Shown one piece after another: positions 1 to 7,462 of a DNA stretch of 23,418 bases. The notes under the pieces are model-generated. The model was not told the DNA's origin and ran no database searches. It worked only from the letters and a program-made list of their open reading frames with translations. The position numbers and the translations under genes were made by a program. The DNA is taken from the NCBI GenBank assembly GCA_002633005.1, contig NMRA01000015.1, positions 107,509 through 130,926 of the forward strand. Direction: 5' to 3'. The stretch comes from Phoronis australis (Eukaryota; Phoronida; Phoronidae). Positions within the stretch are counted from its first letter, which is position 1; the number at the start of each line of letters is the position of its first letter.

Positions 1-725
1 GGGGGTTCAATCTGAAAATATATTTTTTGCATTGTGAATTGCTGTTATGAAAATCAACGCGTTTCGAGTCTTTGTGGCTCATTGGCAAAAGCCCGGAGAT
101 CAATTGTGCGCGCGCTTCCGTCGACACTTCTGAAGGAGCCAAGCCTTTTAGAAAGATCCACCGCTGAACGAGCAGCTCTATAGCTGATTTCTTTAGGTAA
201 CTAGCTTCTTTAGTCTAAGGTATGTTTTGGTTTGATTAGGGGAAATACTGTGGTGCCGCAACTCTGATATTCAGGCGAATTGACGTGCAACGTTTTTACC
301 TCATCTGTCATGCCGTGTCATCCTATTACACCCCACACGTTCGTAACTCGAATTTGACTGGTGTATAGTAAAATTGTCTTGCGCAATATCATACAGTGTA
401 CTTGTACATGTAATACTTTTGAAAAAACTCGTTTTCCGAAGAATTGCTTGTGGTGGGTGCCGTGGTCTGGTCGCGAGTCAATCTGTTTGAAGATGCACTC
501 TAACAAGTTATGTCTATACAAGGAATGACCAAGGGGGCACTCACATTGACGAAATGATCGCATTCGCGAACAGTGTACAGTACCAGAAATTGTGGGGAGG
601 CTGCGTTTTCACAACAAAGTCTTGCGAGACTCGTGCGATGTTCAATGGATCCCCTAAGGGCCCTAGTGCCGACCTCAACACCTACCGTCTCTCTACCTGC
701 AATAAGCACCACTGCCGTTTTCTAT
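1..725. other. No gene seen
   Basis: I see no supported coding exon, RNA gene or repeat. The short open frames on both strands have no recognisable domain and no splice-site support. GTGGCTCATTGG near 76 resembles a tRNA A box, but no B box follows. Confidence 0.5.
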
Positions 726-845
726 ACTGGGAATTTCCGCAGAAAGGCCCACCCGAAGAAACGCCCATGCCCATGGGCATATATTTGATGTTAGTACTTC
801 GAGTTTCAAGCGTTAAGACATTGGGACGTTTATTTCGAAAATTGC
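726..845 (+). mobile_element. Partial copy of the 22084-type inverted-repeat element
   Basis: This stretch aligns by eye with the left end of the element at 22084-22508. Both have a TGGGAATTTCCGC/AGGGTTTTCCGC start, GCCCACCCGA, the palindrome GCCCATGGGC, and a GGGACGTTTATT block with AAAATT after it. The right end is missing, so it is a truncated or internally deleted copy. Confidence 0.5.
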
Positions 846-895
846 AAGAGATATAAATGGGTCCTGGGATACATCGTCAAGGTTTGAAGTAGTCC

Positions 896-1186
896 ATGAT
901 GAACGAATCAAATTTAGTTGCGCAAGCTGTAAGTCTTTTGAATGGACTTGGTAACCTCAGGGGGCTTAGTGCCAACTGTGTTGTGAAACGAGATGCTGAC
1001 ATTGTGGAGGCGTACAAGTTCATTGACACAGCAGTTGACGAAGTGCAAGCGTTGGGAACAAACGTGGAAGATGTCTGGGTAGAATGGTTCCAAGAGCAGC
1101 AAATCATTAGATCCGATGTACAGATTCCTGGGCAGTTTAGACAACGGAAAGATAGGACCAACATTCCTGGAGAAACACCCAGGTAA
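896..1186 (+). pseudogene. hAT / ZMYM1-like transposase remnant
   Basis: A 96-codon open frame contains VEAYKFIDTAVDEVQALG, VWVEWFQEQ and a basic C-terminal run ending RTNIPGETP. The order 'helical segment with fixed Asp, then a (I/V)P-x-Q-x-x-R-Q-x-x-R-x-N-x-P-x-x-(S/T)P run' is what I recall from the hAT-superfamily proteins related to ZMYM1 (DUF4371 type), just before the C-terminal dimerisation region. Nothing corresponding to a zinc finger or the catalytic residues is visible nearby, so this is a fragment. The frame ends in TAA after PR; the sequence CCCAGGTAATA could alternatively be a splice donor. A second DNA-transposon scrap lies 50 bp upstream (726-845). Confidence 0.45.
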
Positions 1187-1567
1187 TAAGTTATAATTAT
1201 ACACAGTTTGTAATAATGTCGGTTTTTTATGCTTGTGTACAATGAAAACGAAACAGAAATTATTTTTGGACATGCCAAATTTGCCCAGTACATCAGAGGG
1301 TCTACGAGCGCACAGAAACTGATTCTGGTTTGTATTTCCACTTGAGTCTATATGTTTCATTTCCAAAATCTTATTTCACGTAGTGCGTAGTTAAATCTGT
1401 TCTCAATACTTGTTTCTTCCAGTTAATACTACAGAACGGTATGAAAACCCTTCCTAGAAAACCTCTCGCAGCAGTTGACCACCAGATAAGTGAACTACAC
1501 GTATGAGCAACCACTGGGGATTAAAAGGAGTCTAGAGAGAGTTTTCAATTCAAAGTTTTTTGCGAAG

Positions 1568-1900
1568 TACGCTTTAGGTCTCGCGACGGACAACGCCAGC
1601 TTGATTTGTGTAGATATCGAGTTTTAATGTACTTCTGGTCCCTCGGCGAACTAGTCTTGTGATGTTTTTTAACAAAGTGTGCTTTGTAAATCTATTTATC
1701 TCTGCCAGTACTGTTTGGTCCCGCGACAGATCGACTACTTTTATAGGGATAATAAGCACAGGTGTACTTTTGGTCTCGTGACGGACCAGGCCAGAGTTTT
1801 TGTGTACTCTCAGTGTACATCTGGTGCCTCTGCGAACTGCTCCTGTATATCTTTTCACCACGGTGTAGGCCTACAGAGTGCTTTGGTTTCGTGAAACTGT
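1568..1900. repeat. Degenerate minisatellite, unit about 55-60 bp
   Basis: About six worn copies of a unit built around TGTACTTYTGGTCTCGCGAC followed by GGACNNGCCAG-like sequence start near 1568, 1627, 1705, 1762, 1813 and 1870. The repeat explains the minus-strand frame with recurring VRRGTRSTL-like peptides at 1574-1861, which is not evidence of a gene. The copies differ by substitutions and small indels, so the array is old. Confidence 0.6.
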
Positions 1901-2430
1901 TTTCAGATGATTTGTTTCCTGATACATTTGACGTTTTTCAATTGTTGTCAACATGATTCAGCTTAATAAAGTGATACTTAATTGTTTATTGTCGCTTTTA
2001 ATAATAGACTATGAGCTGAGAGCACCATCGTTCGCCAGTTTTTCTCGTAACGAGACAGAACACATGTTTATTTCCGGACTAACAATACAAGTCTTCGTTC
2101 TTAAACAGCTTGAGGCTGTTGCGATCATCTGATATTCAAGTTTTTATGCCCCGTCGGTGCTCCTTATGCTCTTGAATATTTGGTAGTTGTCTAAACCCCT
2201 GTATACACACCACACTTTTTCGTATGCCGCTAAAAGGTGTGTGTAAGCAGATGTTCCAACAAAAATTTTTGCTGGTGGTGCGACTCATACCCAGATGTGC
2301 ACAAATATGGTTTCACGAAACTTATGAGCCAAGTTCATGTGACGAAATCGAGAAGGGTTTTTAATTATCTTAAGAAAAACTCCAGGGACATTTTAAGTGT
2401 CAGAAATGTACCAGGATGCATGGAAATTTC
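1901..2430. other. Intergenic or intronic, nothing recognised
   Basis: This AT-rich sequence has no repeat, RNA gene or coding exon that I can support. It includes AATAAA near 1966 in plus orientation, but there is no gene upstream for which this could serve. Confidence 0.4.
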
Positions 2431-2439
2431 ACTATTTGG

Positions 2440-2582
2440 CTACAAAAACAAAAGTTGTCTTACACGGGAAGGGGGTGTACCCCTCCCGACCTCCCCCCCC
2501 CTCGGTCGGCGCCACGCGCCTCGGATTCGACCTTTGCGGGAATCCTAAACCCCCCCTTACTGAAAACGTAGATCCGCCACTG
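2440..2582. mobile_element. Right end of a DNA transposon (TIR at 2567-2582)
   Basis: A GC-rich, C-tract-containing stretch ends CGTAGATCCGCCACTG. Its reverse complement, CAGTGGCGGATCTACG, is a terminal-repeat type common on hAT-like elements. It closely resembles both ends of the element at 17139-18122. No matching left end is seen upstream, so the element is truncated or the left boundary has decayed. The start coordinate is approximate. Confidence 0.45.
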
Positions 2583-2591
2583 TACCTATCT

Positions 2592-2972
2592 TTGAATCTG
2601 TATCTATATCCAGAATTAGACATAAGAACTAAATGTACAGGCCACTGTAACCTAGCCTGACACAGACACATTAGTGGGCATATGGGGAGCCCTGTGTGTC
2701 CCGAGTGTGGTACTGAGTAGACATAGAATTCTTCTAAACACCTGGTAGAGTCTTGCCCAGCTTTTTATAGGCTAAGGAGCAACTTACTGGATGGCACTGT
2801 TACATGCCTACAACATATAGTGCATGGCAACAAATGGCAACGTCTGTCTGTTTTCTTAAAGGAGACTGGCAGACTTGAAATATTCCTTCACGAAGAACCA
2901 TTATGGGGCTCTCGTGCTGTAGCTCAGGTGTTTTGTGCAATGGGCCCAACCATGAGGCCTGCGCACGTATGA
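2592..2972 (+). pseudogene. 3' end of a non-LTR retrotransposon ORF2 (LINE), decayed
   Basis: One frame carries the C-terminal tail of a LINE reverse-transcriptase protein: IRTKCTGHCNLA, then HISGHMGSPVCPECGTE, HLVESCPAFYRLRSNLL and SVFLKETGRLEIF. The CPxCG...HLxExCPxFxxxR arrangement is the Cys-rich motif after the polymerase in several LINE clades. Three in-frame stops (near 2658, 2709 and 2715) show it is dead. All recognisable pieces stay in one frame, so it decayed by substitution rather than frameshift. The frame ends near 2972. The following sequence, up to about 3010, is its 3' untranslated end and matches the tail of the SINE at 5593-5833. The 5' part is absent because it abuts a DNA-transposon end at 2582, as expected for 5'-truncated insertion. 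Confidence 0.75.
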
Positions 2973-3142
2973 TGCACCGCAAATGACATCAGGCCACCTG
3001 CACTGTCTTTTTGTAATGTACGTGACACACTTGAGTGAAAAAGGAGCAATCCATGTTGTGTGTCACTGTTGACGTATCTCAATCTGCTACATAATGGCAA
3101 ACGTGTACACAATTTAATAGCAGTATTACATGAAAGTTCAAA

Positions 3143-3302
3143 GTTCACAAACATTTTAAGTGTGGTCTGCACGCTACCTATTGGCCACAAAACGTGACCT
3201 AATGAAAATAAATCCGAAAAGATTTCTGCCCCTGACCAGGGCTCGAACCCAGGACCTTTTCCTATCCGTGCACACACTCTAGCCACTGAGCCATAGGGAC
3301 CA
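3143..3302 (-). mobile_element. tRNA-derived SINE, copy 1 (minus)
   Basis: On the minus strand a tRNA-like head reads GTCCCTATGGCTCAGTGG with an A-box-like TGGCTCAGTGG. It is followed about 45 nt later by GGGTTCGAGCCC, a good RNA polymerase III B box. The body continues GGGGCAGAAATCTTTTC, then TTCATTAGG, a GGCCAATAGGTAGCGTGCAG block and CACACTTAAAATGTTTGTG. The body matches the plus-strand copy at 3421-3545. No clear target duplication was found. Confidence 0.7.
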
Positions 3303-3420
3303 CCGGTCAAACACAGAAATCCACTCAGACTTAGCAATGGAATCCCGGTTATGAAATCGTGATTGTAAATATATAAAATCTTAAACCGGCGAGGAAATAT
3401 AGATGGCATGGATAGCAAAA

Positions 3421-3545
3421 GATCCTAGGTTCGAGTCCCGGTCGGGGGTAGAAACCTTTTCCGACTCATGTTCATTAGGGCACATGATATGATATGGCCA
3501 ACAGGTGGCGTGCAGACCAGACTTAAAAGTGTTTGTGGTCTATAT
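3421..3545 (+). mobile_element. SINE copy 2 (plus), 5' head partly lost
   Basis: This copy starts at the B box (AGGTTCGAGTCCC) and continues GGGGGTAGAAACCTTTTCC, TTCATTAGGGCAC, GGCCAACAGGTGGCGTGCAG and ACTTAAAAGTGTTTGTG. That is the same order as copy 1 in the opposite orientation, 119 bp apart. The A box is unclear. The GGCCAACAGGTGGCG block partly resembles the box of the neighbouring 4062-6956 array. Confidence 0.65.
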
Positions 3546-4061
3546 TTCCACACCAACTTAAGATTTACACACATATATATATATCATAGTAAAAAGCATA
3601 AGAAACAGCGACAATAGCCAGTTCAAGACAATCACATACAGAAGAAATATTGCTACCTGAACGTATGAGTGAAGCACTGGTGTAGCCGTCTATATGAGAT
3701 ACATTTTATTGTCAATGAGTAAAACACTTTCTTTGAAAAACCCATTATTTCAGAATATAAACCCACAAGCCTCCATATGCACAAAAAACATTGATTACCA
3801 CATGAAACAACTCTGACTTACTACACATTAATAACCTATTACCATGATTTTATGAGCCATTCCACCAGAAAATCAAAAAAAATCAAAAAATCCCTGTAGG
3901 GGTGACATCATCCAGATTCAGGTTAAACTTTGCGTATATGATCATGGTGTGGCTCTGTTACAAAAATTACCAATTATGCACTTATTGACCTCTTAGTTTT
4001 TTTACATATAGGCATTCAAAGGTTTACAAAGAAAATGACACATTTTTGCATACTGAAAACA
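3546..4061. other. AT-rich spacer with a short (AT)n run
   Basis: An (AT)n microsatellite lies near 3571-3583. A short duplicated AAAATCAAAAA run lies near 3870-3889. No gene or other repeat is recognised. Confidence 0.5.
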
Positions 4062-5592
4062 GCAAATTTCCAATATAAACAAGAGCAATGCGGAGTGTTG
4101 AAATGCGTTCACGAGTGCACCGCAAACGGGGTACTTCTGGGGTTGTTTATTTGTATCATAAAAATGGCCATTAGATGGTGCAAAAACGTCCAATCCATCC
4201 AAAAACGGGAAAACGCCATCACTTTTTTAATAGAAAGCTATTTACCAAATTTCATAAGAACAACGGGGGGCGTTGAAATGTGCCCACGAATGCACTGCTA
4301 ACGGTGTGCTTCTAGGAACATAAAAATGGCCACTAGATGGCGCAAAATACGTCCAATCCATCCAAAAACTTGTATGTGTCATCAAAGCTCTTTACCAAAT
4401 TTCAGAAAAAGCCATCAAGGAACTTCTGTGAGACAGAAGAAAAAGAAAAAATGAAACTGCCACTAAGAGGCTACAGGCGCAAAAAAACATAAATACCACT
4501 AAGAGGCGCCACAGCAGATCAAGTCGTAGGAAAATCATCATCAGACTTCCTCTTCACATTAGGAACAGACATGCCAATTTCCACAACCATCCTTAGAGTG
4601 GTCTGGTTGACAGAGGGGCAGATTCGAAAAGAGTAAAAATGGCCACTAGATGGTGCAAAATATCATGAATAAAACCAAAATCCGGATAATAGCGTCAAAT
4701 TACAAATAGCTACTTATCTGCCAAATTTTATGAAAATCCGCCGAGGACCTTTGAAGATAGAAGTAAAATTAGAAAAACTAAAATTGCCACTAGGGGGCAC
4801 ACTGGAAGTGGGATCCATCCGAAAGTCATCGTCATTTGTTGTCAAGCTCATATAAATACACTTGTTAAATTTAATAACTATCCTGCAGAGGGTTTCGCAG
4901 AAACAGGCTTAAAAAACTGCCACTAGGAGATGCCACAGTTATTGAGGATGTCAGAAAATCATCGGCAGCCCTCCTCTTCATATAAGGAACATACATACCA
5001 ATTTCCGCAATCATCCTTGTGGTTTGATTGACATAGGGGCAGACACCAAATAACAAGACTCGAAAACAGTAAAAATGGCCACAAGGTGGCGCAAAATGCC
5101 TCAAATTTACCCAACACCGGATGATAGCATCAACTCACTAATAGATGCCTATCTGCCAAATTTTATGAAAATCCCTTGTCGACCTTTTAAGATACAGAGG
5201 TTAATGTGAAAACTAAAATTGCCACTGGGGGGCACACTGCTAGCCCGATCTGTCCGAAAGTCATCATCCTCTGTTGTCAACCTCATGTAAATACGCCAGC
5301 AAAATTCAATAAACATCCTGTAGAGCAGTTAGGAGATACAGCCATGGGCGCAAAAACAAACAAAACTGTCGCTAGGAGGTGCCATAGCAGTCGAAAAGAT
5401 CAGAAAATCGTCATCAGCTGGCCTCCTCACAGTAATAACATATATGTCAATTTTCAAAATCATCCCTAGAGCGGCTTGGTTGATAGAATGGCGAATGCCG
5501 AAAACAGACTCGAAAACAGTAAAAGCAGCCACTAGGTGAAGCAAAGTACCTCGAATCTGTCCGAAAACAAGAGGACGCCTAACTGTCAAATT

Positions 5593-5833
5593 GAGGAGGC
5601 AGTGTGGCCTGGTTGATAAGTGCCCGCTTTCTTTACTCGAGGTCGTGGGTTCAAGTCCCACCAGTTCACACTGCTAAACCCTTGAGCCAGGTTTCTAGCT
5701 CCTCAGCTCGGTTTTAACCATATATTAATAAAGCATAAAAATATTTCCAGGTGATCAGTGCAATGGGCCCACATGCGAGGCCTGCGCACGTCTGGTACAA
5801 CGTGTATCAGACAGCCTGCAATTATTTTTTTTT
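5593..5833 (+). mobile_element. Full-length tRNA-derived SINE with 13-bp target duplication
   Basis: The insertion is flanked by perfect direct repeats TAACTGTCAAATT at 5580-5592 and 5834-5846. It splits a CCAAATTTTATG-type segment of the array. The head at 5599-5674 folds like a tRNA: GCAGTGTG pairs with CACACTGC as an acceptor stem, and GTGGGTTCAAGTCCCAC forms a T arm with a B box. An A-box-like TGGCCTGGTTGA follows the acceptor strand. The 3' part (GTGCAATGGGCCCA, GAGGCCTGCGCACGT) matches the 3' end of the LINE at 2592-2972, and it ends in a T-rich tail. The intact target duplication implies a younger insertion than the surrounding array. Confidence 0.85.
5599..5674 (+). other. tRNA-like SINE head
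   Basis: This 76-nt region has an 8-bp acceptor-like stem, a 5-bp T stem with loop TTCAAGT, and internal promoter boxes. I do not call it a tRNA gene, because it lies inside a SINE with target duplications and has no clean anticodon arm. It probably descends from a tRNA with a leucine- or serine-like body. Confidence 0.6.
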
Positions 5834-6956
5834 TAACTGTCAAATTTTATGAAAATGCCTTGAGGACTTCCGAAGATACAGAGGTAAGCGTAAAAAAATA
5901 AAATTGCCACTAGGGGGCACACCGGTAGTTAAAGAGGCCCGAAATTCGTCACCGTTCGCCGTCAGCTTCATAGGAGCACATCTGCCAAATTTCATTATTC
6001 ATTATGATCCTGTGAGGGGTTTAGGAGATACAGCTGAAGACGCCGGACGCCCAGACAGAGATGACGGCAATATGCAACCACATATAAATATTTGGATGCA
6101 TACAAATCTGTAAAGGAACTTCACAGAAACGAAGGAAAACAGAAAAAATGCAGATCCCACAAGGGAGCACAGCGTTCGTTGGATCCGCCCTAAAGTCGTA
6201 GTCTGTTGTTATAACTAACTTAATTTAATAAAGCACCTGCAGTGGGTTTAGGAGATACAGTTATGGGTGCAAAAGAAAACTACCCCTAGACGGCACCTCA
6301 GTAGTCGAAGTCATCATCGCCAACTGTCTTCTTCACACTGAGAACATTTATGTCAGTTTTCAAAATCATCCTTAAAATGGTTGGGTTGGTAGAGGGTGGA
6401 CTTGAAAACAGCAAAAATGGCCACTAGGTGGCATAAAATACCTCAATTTCATCCAAAATGAGAGGATAGTGTCATCTCACCAATAGATCCCTGTATTGCA
6501 AATTTTATGAAAATCTGTTGAGGACCTTTGAAAATAAAGAGGTAAACGTAAAAAACCAAAATTGCCACTAGGGGCACACTGATAGTCAGATTCCTTTGAA
6601 AGCCATCATCATCCGTTTTCAACATCATATAAATACCCTTGCTGAACTTAGTAGATCCTGCAAACGGTTTAGGAGATACACCCATGGGTGCAAAAAACTG
6701 CCACTAGGAGGCGCCACAGTAGTCAAAGTTGTCGGAAAATCATCGTCAGCGGTCCTCTTAATAGTAGGAACATACAAGCCAATTCTCACAATCATCCTTA
6801 GAGCAGTTTGGTTGATACAGTGGTGGACGCCAAAAAACAGATTCGGAAACAACACCAGGTGGCACAAACTATGTCGAATCCACCTGAAAACTGGAGGATA
6901 GCGTCATCTCACTAATAGATGTCTATTATGCCAAATTTTATGAAAATACGTTGACC

Positions 6957-7300
6957 AAAATTGAGCTGATTTACATCACGTGTGGTACACGTGTGCTATA
7001 ATAATCATACAGACTTTCAGCCACGTACCTCAAAATTTTGCAGCCTCTATGAGTATTTTGAACCTGAATTCGAAAACAAAATGGCCACCACATCCAACAT
7101 CTTGACAACAACAATAGGCTTCTAGCTATTTGGGAGCTAGAGCTTGTTCGTAAACTTTGAGAAAAATCTGATGAAAAATGTGACCTGTAGAGTGCAAATA
7201 AACACAAAAAACGTCAGAGCAACATACTTGGCGAAAAAATTTTCCCAAGTAATTACCTCCGTTTGCACATTATTTAAAATGATTTAGCAAGCATCCTTAC
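6957..7300. other. Intron 3' of exon 8, unique sequence
   Basis: This is the start of the intron after the exon at 7301-7462 (gene on minus strand). No repeat or coding signal is seen. It includes a short palindrome, CACGTGTGGTACACGTG, near 6977. Confidence 0.5.
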
Positions 7301-7462
7301 CTCCAACTTCTACATTGAAGTTGACAAAGTGTAGCAATACATGATGAAGGGGCTGTACCCCAACTATGGTCCAGTCACACACCAGATTGGTTGTGTACTT
7401 GTCTGGGAAGGACGGACTTTCGATAACACCCCCGATGCCCCTGTCTAGCACTTCTGTGCAGG
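7301..7462 (-). CDS. CUB gene exon 8: front half of CUB-D
   Basis: This 162-nt exon starts after ATTGCAG and ends at a GTAAGG donor, with phase 1 on both sides. It encodes ACTEVLDRGIGGVIESPS, FPDKYTTNLVCDWTIVG and LLHFVNFNVEVG. Cys1, G-V-I-x-S-P-S-F-P, Cys2-x-Trp and the hydrophobic strand ending in a Glu at the usual calcium-ligand position mark the first half of a CUB domain. The Cys3-Cys4 half must follow, but I find no exon for it in 1-7300. Either the intron exceeds 7.3 kb or the exon is beyond the left edge. The downstream intron begins with repeat-free sequence and then meets the 4062-6956 array. Confidence 0.88.

Larger units (their letters stand above)
4330..6865 (+). promoter_or_regulatory. 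Recurrent CTCF-core-like boxes in the array
   Basis: Against the animal CTCF core CCASYAGRKGGCRS, exact matches occur at 4330-4343, 4787-4800 and 5907-5920. Matches with one substitution occur at 4643-4656, 5079-5092, 5222-5235, 6421-6434, 6701-6714 and 6852-6865. A one-base deletion version is at 6565-6577. Weaker versions are at 4168, 4496, 4920, 5369, 5529, 6157 and 6283. All lie on the plus strand about 130-165 bp apart except across the SINE. The motif match is seen; binding is not shown, and the box may simply be the best-kept part of the repeat. Confidence 0.35.
4062..6956 (+). repeat. Tandem array of ~145-bp monomers in a three-monomer (~440-bp) order
   Basis: About 17-18 degenerate monomers share one scheme: an A-rich stretch, a box GCCACTAGRKGGCRC, a GTCCGAAAATCATCATC-like block, then CCAAATTTTATGAAAATCC-like sequence and GAGG...GAGATACAG. 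Three monomer types alternate: box followed by AAAATAC (A), by ACACTG (B) and by CACAGT (C). This gives a higher-order period of about 440 bp, seen for example at 4643/5079/5529 and 4787/5222. The left end (4062-4330) has a different duplicated monomer of about 162 bp containing a GTTGAAATGYG block. Divergence is high and indels are common, so the array is old. It is interrupted by a SINE at 5593-5833. Short frames on both strands inside it show no conserved protein. Confidence 0.85.

Noticed and set aside
1574-1861. Minus-strand 95-codon frame with recurring VRRGTRSTL-like motifs
   Set aside because: The motif recurrence follows a degenerate 55-60-bp DNA repeat. No partner exon or conserved domain was found.
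3229-3302. A minus-strand tRNA gene
   Set aside because: It has A and B boxes, but the body continues as a SINE shared with the copy at 3421-3545, and the acceptor stem is poor.
5599-5674. A functional tRNA gene
   Set aside because: It lies within a SINE bounded by a perfect 13-bp target duplication, and the anticodon arm does not fold cleanly.
6971-7207. A minus-strand exon supplying the missing half of CUB-D
   Set aside because: The frame has no Cys-x-x-Asp or Leu-Cys-Gly pattern and no suitable phase 1 acceptor.
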